Positions 1-8,140 of a DNA stretch of 64,000 nt are shown here, in pieces. The notes under the pieces were generated by a model that was given only the letters and a program-made list of their open reading frames with translations, ran no database searches and was not told where the DNA came from. The stretch covers positions 1-64,000 of the forward strand of contig NZ_QJRL01000018.1 of the NCBI RefSeq assembly GCF_003205205.1, in the 5' to 3' direction. The stretch comes from Pseudomonas sp. LB-090624 (GTDB lineage Bacteria > Pseudomonadota > Gammaproteobacteria > Pseudomonadales > Pseudomonadaceae). The stretch's first letter is position 1. Each line of letters opens with the position of its first letter. The position numbers and the translations under genes are program-made.

Positions 1-18
1 GCTCGATTTCTGCCACAC
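1..18. repeat. Edge of a palindromic repeat entering from the left
   Basis: The first 13 bases (GCTCGATTTCTGC) are identical to the outer right edge of the compound palindrome that ends near 30547, and the next bases (acacc, then aaaaccc) also resemble that flank. I infer that the window begins at the right edge of another copy of the same repeat family. The rest of that copy lies outside the window. Confidence 0.45.
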
Positions 19-65
19 CCTAAAACCCACGCCAAACACACCCCGCCATTGCGCAACCTCATTCC

Positions 66-98
66 ATACGCTGTGGCTTCAAGGGTATGGCGGTAGAA
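66..98 (+). repeat. Direct repeat of the RAYT 3' end (left copy)
   Basis: About 33 bases that match 788-820 at roughly 30 positions. The right copy contains the last codons and the TAA stop of the transposase gene. Here the stop position reads CAA. The pair therefore brackets the RAYT unit and looks like a remnant of a second RAYT 3' end or a duplicated element boundary. Confidence 0.6.
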
Positions 99-115
99 GT
101 ACGTCGCCCGTGAGA

Positions 116-254
116 CCGAGCGCCGCCCGCGCGGCGCATCGCGAGCTGCGCTCGCTCCTACGGTTGTTTCGGGCCAGTTATTTCTGGGGGATTTGCGCGC
201 GTACGCCTTGGCGCATGTCGCGATATTGCGTCGTACAAACAAGGCGGTCGCCTT
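116..254. repeat. Half copy of compound REP palindrome (left arm plus centre)
   Basis: The left arm (CGAGCGCCGCCCGCGCGGCG followed by CATCGCGAGCTGCGCTCGCTCC) and the central segment (210-240) are present, but the inverted right arm is missing. It appears only as a short remnant, GGGCGGCGCTCGATCTC at 831-847, beyond the transposase gene. The RAYT gene thus sits where the right half would be expected. Full copies lie at 30322-30540, 45896-46113 and 48782-49030. Confidence 0.75.
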
Positions 255-348
255 GGTGCGCGTTTACATACTGCAAATTTCTATCGAATCGACTTCTGCA
301 TGGGCTGGCTACGCTAATCGAGCACATACTCGCCCAAGGATGAACGCA

Positions 349-804
349 ATGCCCAACCCTCATGGCTGCAGGCTTCGCCGCGCAAGATGCTCAGTACCAG
401 GCAGGCTCTACATGCTGACTACCGTCACTCACCTACGCAGGCCTTTGTTTCAGGACCTTCGCTTTGCAAGACTGGTCATTCAGAACCTCCGTTACGCGGA
501 AGAACAACACCATTGCCGATCACTGACCTGGGTCGTAATGCCAGACCATGTGCACTGGCTGATTGAGTTGAAAGAAGTGACGCTTGGCACATTGATGCAA
601 CGTTTCAAATGCCAGTCCAGCAATGCGCTGCACAAGGCCGGAGCGAAGGGGAAGCCGGTGTGGCAGGCAGGTTATTACGACCGGACCTTGCGCAAGGACG
701 AGGATGTTTTCAAGGTCGCGAGATATATCGTTGCCAATCCGGTAAGGGCAGGATTGGTGGCCACGGTTGGTGATTATCCACATTGGGATGCGGTGTGGCT
801 TTAA
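349..804 (+). CDS. REP-associated tyrosine transposase (RAYT, Y1_Tnp / IS200-like)
   Basis: A 151-residue protein of the Y1 transposase superfamily. RAYTs are single-copy domesticated relatives of IS200/IS605 transposases that cut REP hairpins with a catalytic tyrosine and a HUH metal site. The sequence shows the N-terminal RAYT pattern (HGCRLRRARCSVPGRLYMLT), the HUH-type motif MPDHVHWLIEL, and a C-terminal helix with the candidate nucleophile in GYYDRTLR followed by ARYIVANPVRAGLV. ATG 349 is chosen because AAGGA lies 8 bases upstream and the family motif starts there. ATG 340 in the same frame is the alternative. It is flanked by REP-type palindromes on both sides, as expected for this family. 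It appears intact, but activity cannot be judged from sequence. Confidence 0.9.
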   Translation: MPNPHGCRLRRARCSVPGRLYMLTTVTHLRRPLFQDLRFARLVIQNLRYAEEQHHCRSLTWVVMPDHVHWLIELKEVTLGTLMQRFKCQSSNALHKAGAKGKPVWQAGYYDRTLRKDEDVFKVARYIVANPVRAGLVATVGDYPHWDAVWL

Positions 805-820
805 GGGTATGGCGGTAGAG
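788..820 (+). repeat. Direct repeat of the RAYT 3' end (right copy)
   Basis: Right copy of the repeat at 66-98, containing the terminal codons and TAA of the RAYT gene followed by GGGTATGGCGGTAGA. The shared stretch extends past the stop codon, so it marks the element boundary and not just protein conservation. Confidence 0.6.
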
Positions 821-914
821 ATGCCTGACCCGGGCGGCGCTCGATCTCACTGGCGACACAACCCTTACAGCAAACACTCCCCCACCACCCCACTACCCCA
901 CCAATAAAAAACGC

Positions 915-947
915 AAAAAAAAGGGCGACCCGAGGGTCGCCCTTTTT
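915..947 (-). terminator. Rho-independent terminator of rpsA
   Basis: Inverted repeat GGGCGACC (923-930), loop CGAG, GGTCGCCC (935-942), preceded on the plus strand by A8 (915-922), which gives U8 on the minus-strand transcript. T5 on the other side could let it work in both directions. It starts 16 bp beyond the rpsA stop codon. Confidence 0.9.
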
Positions 948-963
948 ACCGATCAAACAGAAC

Positions 964-2640
964 TCAGTTCTGCTTGGCCATTGCTTCGCGCAGCAGCGCA
1001 GCCATGGTGGTGTCGGCAGCAGCTTCCGGAGCGTTTTTCAGGCTCTGGATAGCTTCGCGCTCTTCAGCGTCGTCTTTCGATTTGATCGACAGGCTGATAA
1101 CGCGGGACTTGCGGTCAACGCTGATGATCTTGGCTTCGATCTCTTCGCCTTCCTTCAGAACGTTACGCGCGTCTTCGACGCGGTCACGGCTGATTTCGGA
1201 AGCTTTCAGAGTAGCTTCGATGTCGTCGGCCAGGGTGACGATGGCGCCTTTGGCGTCAACTTCTTTCACGATGCCCTTGACGATAGCGCCCTTGTCATTG
1301 ACAGCAACGAAGTTGGAGAACGGATCGTCTTCCAGCTGCTTGATGCCCAGGGAGATGCGCTCGCGCTCTGGGTCGACCGACAGGATGACGGTTTCCAGCT
1401 CGTCGCCCTTCTTGAAACGACGTACGGCTTCTTCGCCGGTTTCGTTCCAGGAGATGTCGGACAGGTGAACCAGGCCGTCGATGCCGCCGTCCAGGCCGAT
1501 GAAGATACCGAAGTCGGTGATCGACTTGATGGTACCGGTGATCTTGTCACCCTTGTTGAACTGGCCGGAGAAGTCTTCCCATGGGTTGGACTTGCACTGC
1601 TTGATGCCCAGGGAGATACGACGACGCTCTTCGTCGATGTCCAGAACCATGACTTCCACTTCGTCGCCAACCTGAACGACTTTCGACGGGTGGATGTTCT
1701 TGTTGGTCCAGTCCATTTCGGAAACGTGTACCAGACCTTCAACGCCTTCTTCCAGCTCAGCGAAGCAGCCGTAGTCGGTCAGGTTGGTAACGCGAGCCTG
1801 TACGCGAGTACCTTCTGGGTAACGGGCAGTGATAGCTACCCACGGATCTTCGCCCATCTGCTTCAGACCCAGCGAAACGCGGTTGCGCTCGCGATCGAAC
1901 TTCAGAACGCGTACGTCGACTTCGTCGCCAACGTTAACGATTTCCGATGGGTGCTTGATGCGCTTCCAGGCCATGTCGGTGATGTGCAGCAGGCCGTCGA
2001 TACCGCCCAGGTCCACGAATGCGCCGTAGTCGGTGAGGTTCTTGACGATACCTTTGACTTGCTGGCCTTCCTGCAGGGTTTCCAGCAGGGCTTCGCGCTC
2101 GGCGGAGTTCTCGGCTTCCAGCACGCTGCGACGGGAAACGACAACGTTGTTGCGCTTCTGGTCCAGCTTGATGACCTTGAATTCCAGCTCTTTGCCTTCC
2201 AGGTGGGTGGTGTCGCGCACTGGGCGGACATCAACCAGGGAGCCCGGCAGGAACGCACGGATGCCGTTAACGTCGACAGTGAAGCCGCCCTTAACCTTAC
2301 CGTTGATAACGCCCTTGACCACTTCTTCGGCGGCGAAAGCTGCTTCCAGAACAATCCAGCACTCGGCGCGCTTGGCTTTTTCACGGGACAGTTTGGTTTC
2401 GCCAAAGCCGTCTTCGACCGCGTCCAGCGCAACGTGAACTTCGTCACCGACCTTGATGGTCAGTTCGCCAGCTTCGTTGTAGAACTGCTCGAGCGGGATG
2501 ACACCCTCGGACTTCAGGCCAGCGTGTACGGTAACCCAGTCGCCGTCGATGTCGACAACGATACCGGTGATGATGGCACCCGGCTGAAGATTGAGGGTTT
2601 TCAGGCTTTCTTCAAAGAGTTCTGCAAAGCTTTCGCTCAT
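964..2640 (-). CDS. rpsA: 30S ribosomal protein S1
   Basis: A 558-residue ribosomal protein S1, which binds mRNA leaders on the 30S subunit and helps start translation. Six S1 (OB-fold) repeats are visible, each with motifs such as VKNLTDYGAFVDLGGIDGLLH, LTDYGCFAELEEGVEGLVH and SITDFGIFIGLDGGIDGLVH. The acidic N-terminus (MSESFAELFEESLKTL) is the family's usual start. The upstream in-frame extension is not S1-like, and AGGAATTAAA precedes ATG 2640. The gene follows cmk, a classic cmk-rpsA pairing in gammaproteobacteria. The roughly 120-nt leader to cmk is where S1 commonly controls its own translation in other bacteria. That is inference here. Confidence 0.98.
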   Translation of the reverse strand: MSESFAELFEESLKTLNLQPGAIITGIVVDIDGDWVTVHAGLKSEGVIPLEQFYNEAGELTIKVGDEVHVALDAVEDGFGETKLSREKAKRAECWIVLEAAFAAEEVVKGVINGKVKGGFTVDVNGIRAFLPGSLVDVRPVRDTTHLEGKELEFKVIKLDQKRNNVVVSRRSVLEAENSAEREALLETLQEGQQVKGIVKNLTDYGAFVDLGGIDGLLHITDMAWKRIKHPSEIVNVGDEVDVRVLKFDRERNRVSLGLKQMGEDPWVAITARYPEGTRVQARVTNLTDYGCFAELEEGVEGLVHVSEMDWTNKNIHPSKVVQVGDEVEVMVLDIDEERRRISLGIKQCKSNPWEDFSGQFNKGDKITGTIKSITDFGIFIGLDGGIDGLVHLSDISWNETGEEAVRRFKKGDELETVILSVDPERERISLGIKQLEDDPFSNFVAVNDKGAIVKGIVKEVDAKGAIVTLADDIEATLKASEISRDRVEDARNVLKEGEEIEAKIISVDRKSRVISLSIKSKDDAEEREAIQSLKNAPEAAADTTMAALLREAMAKQN

Positions 2641-2764
2641 TTTAATTCCTGTAGATTCGGGCGAAACAAACGCCCCTCGCCACATTCCAGACAATGTGGG
2701 TCTGTTTTAAGTAAAGGAGGGCCGGCAAGACGTTGACTGGTGAACCTGCCTGCTCTCCTGGTGA

Positions 2765-3451
2765 TCAGAGAAGGTCGCGCTGGGCGATCTCGCTCCTGAT
2801 ACGTTGCAACACCTGCTCGATGGACAACTCGGTAGAGTCCAACTGAATGGCATCTGCCGCTGGCTTCAGCGGGGCCACTGCACGTTGGGTGTCACGCTCA
2901 TCACGCGCACGAATCTCATCCAGCAGACTCGACAGACTAACATCTTCACCCTTGCCCTTCAACTGCAGGTAGCGCCGACGTGCGCGCTCCTCCGCACTGG
3001 CGGTGAGGAAGACCTTCAACGGCGCGTCCGGAAACACCACGGTACCCATGTCGCGACCGTCGGCGATCAGCCCAGGCGTTTCCCGGAATTCGCGCTGGCG
3101 AACCAGCAGCGCATCACGCACGGCCGGCAGCGAAGCCACCAATGATGCACCGGCACCGACGGTTTCGGTACGGATAACGTTGCTGACGTCCTCGCCTTCC
3201 AGGATGATCTGTTGCAGCTTACCGGGCTCGGCAGCGACGAACTGCACATCCAGATGGGCGGCAAGCCTGGTCAGCAGCTCTTCGTTGGTCAGGTCGACGC
3301 CATGGTTGCTGGCGTTGAACGCCAGCAACCGGTACAGCGCGCCGGAGTCCAGCAGCTTCCAGCCCAACTCACGGGCCAGCAGGCCGGCGACCGTGCCTTT
3401 GCCCGAGCCGCTCGGCCCGTCAATGGTGATGACCGGTGCCTGCGAATTCAC
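2765..3451 (-). CDS. cmk: Cytidylate kinase
   Basis: A 228-residue (d)CMP kinase that makes (d)CDP from (d)CMP and ATP in the cytoplasm. The P-loop GPSGSGKG lies at about residues 10-17. Family motifs LDSGALYRL, IADGRDMGTVVFPDA and RARDERDTQR are all present. GTG 3451 is chosen because it starts the conserved VNSQAPVITIDG and overlaps the TGA of tyrA-aroA in GTGA, indicating translational coupling. The longer upstream frame is non-conserved and lies inside aroA. It is co-transcribed with the upstream aromatic amino acid genes and downstream rpsA. Confidence 0.97.
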   Translation of the reverse strand: MNSQAPVITIDGPSGSGKGTVAGLLARELGWKLLDSGALYRLLAFNASNHGVDLTNEELLTRLAAHLDVQFVAAEPGKLQQIILEGEDVSNVIRTETVGAGASLVASLPAVRDALLVRQREFRETPGLIADGRDMGTVVFPDAPLKVFLTASAEERARRRYLQLKGKGEDVSLSSLLDEIRARDERDTQRAVAPLKPAADAIQLDSTELSIEQVLQRIRSEIAQRDLL

Positions 3452-5688
3452 GACTTGCCCTCTTCCGCCACGCGGATGCCGACTTCGGCGCACAGTGCCA
3501 GGAAGTTCGGGAACGAGGTGGCGACGTTGGCACAGTCATGGATGCGAATCGGCGCGCTGGCGCGCAGCGAGGCCACGCTGAAGGCCATGGCGATACGGTG
3601 GTCACCGTGACCATGCACTTCGCCGCCACCCAACTGGCCGCCGTCGATGATGATGCCGTCCGGGGTCGGCTCGCACTTGATACCCAGGGTGATCAGGCCA
3701 TCGGCCATGACCTGGATGCGGTCGGATTCCTTCACCCGCAGCTCTTCGGCGCCACGCAGCACGGTACGCCCTTCGGCGCAGGCAGCGGCCACGAACAGTA
3801 CCGGGAATTCATCGATGGCCAGCGGCACCAGCTCTTCCGGGATATCGATACCTTTCAGCTTGGCACCGCGCACGCGCAGGTCAGCCACCGGCTCGCCACC
3901 GACTTCACGCTGGTTTTCCAGGGTGATGTCGCCGCCCATCAGGCGCAGGATGTCGATCACGCCGGTACGGGTCGGGTTGATGCCGACATGCTCCAGCACC
4001 AGCTCGGAGCCTTCGGCGATGGACGCGGCCACCAGGAAGAACGCTGCCGAAGAAATGTCGGCCGGCACTTCGATGCGGGTCGCGGTCAGCTTGCCGCCAG
4101 ATTGCAGCGACGCTACCGGGCCATTGCTCTCGACCGGGTAACCGAAGCCGCGCAGCATGCGCTCGGTATGGTCACGGGTCGGCGCCGGCTCGGTCACGGT
4201 GGTCTTGCCTTCGGCATACAGGCCGGCCAGCAACAGGCACGACTTGACCTGGGCGCTAGCCATCGGCAGCGTGTAGGTCAGCCCCTTGAGCTTGTGGCCA
4301 CCGCGAATGGTCAATGGCGGGCGGCCTTCCGGGCCGGTCTCGACCACCGCGCCCATTTCGCGCAGCGGGTTGGCCACGCGGTTCATCGGCCGCTTGGACA
4401 GCGAGGCGTCACCGGTCATGGTCACGTCGAACGGCTGGCCGGCCAGCAGGCCCGACAACAGGCGCATCGAGGTACCGGAGTTGCCGACGTACAGCGGCCC
4501 GGGTGGCGGCTTGAGGCCGTGCAGGCCAACGCCATGAATGGTCACGCGGCCGTGGTTGGGGCCTTCGATGACCACACCCATGTCACGGAAGGCCTGCAGG
4601 GTCGCCAGCGCGTCCTCACCTTCGAGGAAACCTTCGACCTCGGTAGTGCCTTCGGCCAGCGAGCCGAGCATGATCGAGCGGTGGGAAATCGACTTGTCGC
4701 CCGGTACACGGATCCGCCCGTTCAGGCGGCCACCCGGCTGGGCCAGGAAAATCAGATCGTTGGCGTTCATAGCGTCCACATAGGCCCGACGGGCCAGGAT
4801 TTTACTGAAATGCTCGCGGGCAACCCGTGCGCGGGTGAACACACCCAGCAGCTGGTGCCCGTCCCCTTCAGCGATCGCGTCGCGCAGGGCGTCGAGATCG
4901 CTGCGATATGTATCAAGTGTGCGCAGGACAGCGTCGCGGTTGGCGAGGAAGATGTCGTGCCACATGGTCGGGTCGCTGCCGGCGATTCTTGTGAAATCGC
5001 GGAAGCCTCCCGCAGCGTACCGGAAGATCTCGAGGTTTTCATTGCGCTTGGCCAACGAATCGACCAAGCCGAAGGCCAGCAAGTGCGGCAGGTGGCTGGT
5101 GGCGGCCAGCACTTCGTCATGGCGCTCGACCGACATGTGCTCCACATCGGCGTCCAGCGCTCGCCACAGGCGGTCGACCAGGGCCATTGCGGCAGGGTCG
5201 GTTTCGGCCAGCGGCGTAAGGATGACCTTGTGCCGACGGAACAAGGCGGCGTTTGAAGCCTCTACTCCGCTCTGCTCGGAGCCGGCGATGGGGTGGCCGG
5301 GAACGAAGCGCGGCAGGCGTTCGCCGAAGACCGAACGCGCCTCACGGACGACGTTGCCTTTGGCACTGCCGACGTCGGTGATGATGGCGGCACCCAAGTC
5401 GAGCGCGGCCAGGCACGCAAGCACCTTTTCCATGGCCAGGATCGGCACGGCCAGCTGGATGACATCGGCCCCCACGCACGCGGCCGCGAGGTCTTCTTCG
5501 CAGCGGTCGACCACGCCCAGGGCCACGGCCTGCTTGCGCGAGGGGGCGTCCAGGTCGACACCGACCACTTCACGGCACAGGCCGCTTTCACGCAGGCCCT
5601 TGGCGAAGGAGCCACCGATCAGGCCGAGGCCGACCACGACCAGGCGGTTGATGATGGGTGTGGGTTTGGTTTTTGCTGCTTTTACCAC
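3448..5688 (-). CDS. tyrA-aroA: Fused prephenate dehydrogenase / EPSP synthase (TyrA-AroA)
   Basis: A 746-residue bifunctional enzyme, a fusion found across pseudomonads. Residues about 15-295 are prephenate/cyclohexadienyl dehydrogenase with an NAD-binding GLGLIGGSFAKGL and the motifs VGSAKGN and HPIAGSEQSG. Residues about 305-746 are 3-phosphoshikimate 1-carboxyvinyltransferase, with PGDKSISHRS, YVGNSGTSMRLL and ELRVKESDRI. The first supplies the tyrosine branch and the second the sixth shikimate-pathway step. It lies 74 bp after pheA and overlaps cmk. The start at 5688 is a GTG, with AGGG about 10 bases upstream. No hisC-type aminotransferase gene lies between pheA and this gene, unlike in P. 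aeruginosa. Confidence 0.96.
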   Translation of the reverse strand: MVKAAKTKPTPIINRLVVVGLGLIGGSFAKGLRESGLCREVVGVDLDAPSRKQAVALGVVDRCEEDLAAACVGADVIQLAVPILAMEKVLACLAALDLGAAIITDVGSAKGNVVREARSVFGERLPRFVPGHPIAGSEQSGVEASNAALFRRHKVILTPLAETDPAAMALVDRLWRALDADVEHMSVERHDEVLAATSHLPHLLAFGLVDSLAKRNENLEIFRYAAGGFRDFTRIAGSDPTMWHDIFLANRDAVLRTLDTYRSDLDALRDAIAEGDGHQLLGVFTRARVAREHFSKILARRAYVDAMNANDLIFLAQPGGRLNGRIRVPGDKSISHRSIMLGSLAEGTTEVEGFLEGEDALATLQAFRDMGVVIEGPNHGRVTIHGVGLHGLKPPPGPLYVGNSGTSMRLLSGLLAGQPFDVTMTGDASLSKRPMNRVANPLREMGAVVETGPEGRPPLTIRGGHKLKGLTYTLPMASAQVKSCLLLAGLYAEGKTTVTEPAPTRDHTERMLRGFGYPVESNGPVASLQSGGKLTATRIEVPADISSAAFFLVAASIAEGSELVLEHVGINPTRTGVIDILRLMGGDITLENQREVGGEPVADLRVRGAKLKGIDIPEELVPLAIDEFPVLFVAAACAEGRTVLRGAEELRVKESDRIQVMADGLITLGIKCEPTPDGIIIDGGQLGGGEVHGHGDHRIAMAFSVASLRASAPIRIHDCANVATSFPNFLALCAEVGIRVAEEGKS

Positions 5689-5726
5689 TGGTGCGAACCC
5701 TGTTCAGAAATCTAGACAGCCGTAAG

Positions 5727-5757
5727 GGCCTCGGAGCCGCAGTGCGGCCCCGAGGCC
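5727..5757 (-). promoter_or_regulatory. Strong hairpin in the pheA-tyrA/aroA spacer
   Basis: A near-perfect stem: left arm GGCCTCGGAGCCGCA (5727-5741), right arm TGCGGCCCCGAGGCC (5743-5757), with one A/C mismatch and a tiny loop. It fills much of the 74-bp spacer between two co-oriented genes but has no U-tract downstream on the minus strand. It may be an RNA-processing or stability element, or a weak or Rho-assisted terminator. Its function is inferred only from position. Confidence 0.6.
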
Positions 5758-5762
5758 TTGTA

Positions 5763-6857
5763 TCAAAGCACTGCCTTCGGATAAGAGCCCAGCACCTTCA
5801 GCGCCACAGCCTCCTGGCTGATCTGCTCGAGCACTGCCTTGATCAGCGGGTCGCGGTGGTGGCCAACGAAGTCGATGAAGAACACGTAAGTCCACTTGCC
5901 GCTGCGCGACGGGCGGGTCTCGATGCGGGTCAGGTCGATGCCATTCTGGTGGAACGGTACCAGCAGCTCGTGCAGGGCACCGGGCTTGTTGCTCATCGAA
6001 ACGATGATCGAGGTCTTGTCATCGCCGGTCGGCGGCACTTCCTGGTTGCCGATCATCAGGAAGCGCGTGGAGTTGTCCGGGCGATCCTCGATCTTTTCAG
6101 CCAGGCGGGTCAACCCGTACAGGTTAGCCGCCATATCGCCGGCGATCGCTGCGGAATTCCACTCACCCTTGACCCGCTTGGCCGCTTCGGCGTTGCTCGA
6201 AACGGCCACGCGCTCAACGTTCGGGTAGTGCGCATCCAGCCACTTGCGGCACTGGGCCAGCGACTGGGCGTGGGAGTAGATGCGGGTGATGCTGTCGGTC
6301 TTGGTGCTCTCGCCCACCAGCAGGTGATGGTGGATACGCAGCTCGACTTCGCCGCAGATGACCATGTCGTGCTCGAGGAAGCTGTCCAGGGTGTGGCTTA
6401 CCGCGCCTTCGGTGGAGTTTTCCACCGGCACCACGCCGAAGTTGACGGCACCGGCCGCCACTTCGCGGAACACTTCGTCGATGGCCGCCATCGGCCGGCT
6501 GATCACCGCGTGGCCGAAGTGCTTCATGGCCGCGGCCTGGGTGAAGGTACCCTCAGGGCCGAGGTAGGCGATTTTCAGCGGCTCTTCCAGGGCCAGGCAC
6601 GACGACATGATCTCGCGGAACAGCCGCGCCATCTCTTCGTTGCCCAACGGCCCCTTGTTGCGCTCCATCACGCGCTTGAGCACCGCAGCTTCACGCTCGG
6701 GGCGGTAGAACACCGGCTTCTCGCCTTCTTTCAGCGAGGCCGTCTTGACCCGGGCGACTTCTTCGGCGCAGCGGGCGCGGTCGCTGATCAGCTCGAGGAT
6801 TTTCTCGTCGAGGCTGTCGATGCGTACGCGCAGCGCCTTGAGTTCCTGTTCGGACAT
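5763..6857 (-). CDS. pheA: Bifunctional chorismate mutase / prephenate dehydratase (P-protein)
   Basis: A 364-residue P-protein converting chorismate to prephenate and then phenylpyruvate for phenylalanine synthesis. Residues 1-90 are an AroQ chorismate mutase (RVRIDSLDEKILELI, RPEREAAVLKR). Residues about 95-275 are prephenate dehydratase (IAYLGPEGTFTQ, ENSTEGAVSHTLD, NSTRFLMIG). The C-terminal ACT domain (TSIIVSMSNKPGALHELL, then IDLTRIETRPS) is the usual phenylalanine-binding regulatory module. ATG 6857 overlaps the serC stop by one base (TGATG). The length is normal for the family. Confidence 0.97.
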   Translation of the reverse strand: MSEQELKALRVRIDSLDEKILELISDRARCAEEVARVKTASLKEGEKPVFYRPEREAAVLKRVMERNKGPLGNEEMARLFREIMSSCLALEEPLKIAYLGPEGTFTQAAAMKHFGHAVISRPMAAIDEVFREVAAGAVNFGVVPVENSTEGAVSHTLDSFLEHDMVICGEVELRIHHHLLVGESTKTDSITRIYSHAQSLAQCRKWLDAHYPNVERVAVSSNAEAAKRVKGEWNSAAIAGDMAANLYGLTRLAEKIEDRPDNSTRFLMIGNQEVPPTGDDKTSIIVSMSNKPGALHELLVPFHQNGIDLTRIETRPSRSGKWTYVFFIDFVGHHRDPLIKAVLEQISQEAVALKVLGSYPKAVL

Positions 6858-7942
6858 CAGCCGTGCTCCTTCTCGAATTCAGCCATGTAGCCTACCAGCG
6901 CTTCAACCGCTTCCAGGCCCAGAGCGTTGTAGATAGAGGCGCGCATACCGCCCACCGACCGGTGCCCCTTGAGGTTGAGCAGGCCACGGGCGTCGGCGCC
7001 GGCGAGGAAGGCCTTGTCCAGGCGCTCGTCCGCCAGGCGGAACGGCACGTTCATCCACGAACGGGCGTTGACGCTGATCGGGTTGGAGTAGAACTCGCTG
7101 CTGTCGATGAAGCCGTACAGGCGGTCTTTCTTGGCGCGGTTGCGCTGCTCCATGGCAGCGACGCCACCCTGCTCTTTCAGCCACTCGAAGACCAGGCCCG
7201 AGAGGTACCAGGAGTAGGTGGCCGGAGTGTTGTACATCGAGCCGTTGTCAGCCGAAACCTTGTAGTCGAGCATGGTCGGGCAGCTGCTGCGGGCATGCCC
7301 AAGCAGGTCTTCACGCACAATCACCACCACCAGGCCACTTGGGCCGATATTCTTCTGCGCGCCGGCGTAGATCAGGCCGAACTGCGACACGTCGATCGGG
7401 CGCGAGAGGATGTCAGACGACATGTCGACCACCAGCGGAACGTCACCGGTCTGTGGCACCCAGTCGAACTGCAGACCACCGATGGTCTCGTTGGACGCGT
7501 AGTGCACATAGGCGGCACCCTTGGTCAGGTTCCATTCGTTCTGGCCCGGAATGGCCAGGTAGTCGTAGGGCTTGGCGCTGGCAGCGACGTTGACGTTGCC
7601 GAAGCGGCGCGCTTCCTCGATGGCCTTTTTCGACCAGATGCCGGTCTCGATGTAGTCGGCGGTGCCGTTTTCCGGCAGCAGGTTCAGCGGGATTTCGGCG
7701 AACTGCTGGCTGGCACCGCCCTGCAGGAAGAGCACCTTGTAGTTGGAGGGGACGGACAGCAGGTCACGCAGGTCCTGCTCGGCCTTTTCGGCGATGGCCA
7801 CGTAATCGTCGCTGCGATGGCTCATTTCCATCACCGACAAGCCCTTGCCGTTCCAGTCCAGCATTTCAGCCTGGGCGCGCTGCAATACAGCATCAGGAAG
7901 CGCGGCAGGGCCTGCGCAGAAGTTAAAGGCTCGTTTGCTCAC
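6857..7942 (-). CDS. serC: Phosphoserine aminotransferase
   Basis: A 361-residue PLP enzyme that transaminates 3-phosphohydroxypyruvate in serine synthesis and takes part in PLP synthesis. The conserved start VSKRAFNFCAGPAALP places translation at GTG 7942. The 25 residues upstream in frame come from a REP element and are not protein-like. Motifs: FLQGGASQQF, VDMSSDILSRP, and the PLP-lysine region YAGAQKNIGPSGLVVV. The C-terminal GGMRASIYNALG is the phosphate-binding segment. It is translationally coupled to pheA by a one-base overlap. A REP pair and the gyrA terminator separate it from gyrA, so it may have its own promoter. Confidence 0.97.
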   Translation of the reverse strand: MSKRAFNFCAGPAALPDAVLQRAQAEMLDWNGKGLSVMEMSHRSDDYVAIAEKAEQDLRDLLSVPSNYKVLFLQGGASQQFAEIPLNLLPENGTADYIETGIWSKKAIEEARRFGNVNVAASAKPYDYLAIPGQNEWNLTKGAAYVHYASNETIGGLQFDWVPQTGDVPLVVDMSSDILSRPIDVSQFGLIYAGAQKNIGPSGLVVVIVREDLLGHARSSCPTMLDYKVSADNGSMYNTPATYSWYLSGLVFEWLKEQGGVAAMEQRNRAKKDRLYGFIDSSEFYSNPISVNARSWMNVPFRLADERLDKAFLAGADARGLLNLKGHRSVGGMRASIYNALGLEAVEALVGYMAEFEKEHG

Positions 7943-7970
7943 ATCCACTCTCGCTCTGCCAAATAGAACT

Positions 7971-8053
7971 TGTGGGAGCGGGTTCACCCGCGAACAAGGG
8001 CAGCCCTTGCCAAGCACCGCGGTGCCTTCTTCGCGGGTGAACCCGCTCCCACA
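7971..8053. repeat. REP pair (BIME) between gyrA and serC
   Basis: A 24-base sequence at 7971-7994 (tgtgggagcgggttcacccg then cgaa) is exactly repeated in inverse at 8030-8053, separated by 35 bases. It matches the P. putida 35-bp REP family. A transcript across it would form a long hairpin. Confidence 0.9.
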
Positions 8054-8097
8054 GGGTTTTGCATTGCCCTCTGGGGCTTTGCCATCGCTAGTCAGTC

Positions 8098-8122
8098 AAA
8101 CGGGGCGACCTTGGTCGCCCCG
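8098..8122 (-). terminator. gyrA terminator
   Basis: A perfect 10-bp stem, CGGGGCGACC (8101-8110), loop TT, GGTCGCCCCG (8113-8122), followed on the minus strand by UUU and then mixed sequence. It begins about 18 bp after the gyrA stop. The short U-run makes it a modest intrinsic terminator. Confidence 0.75.
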
Positions 8123-8140
8123 TTCGGGTTTTACGCTTGT

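Noticed and set aside
3436..5256. A 606-residue open frame on the plus strand opposite aroA
   Set aside because: It is a mirror of GC-rich coding on the minus strand (high third-position GC leaves few stops). No family motif, and tyrA-aroA is certain.
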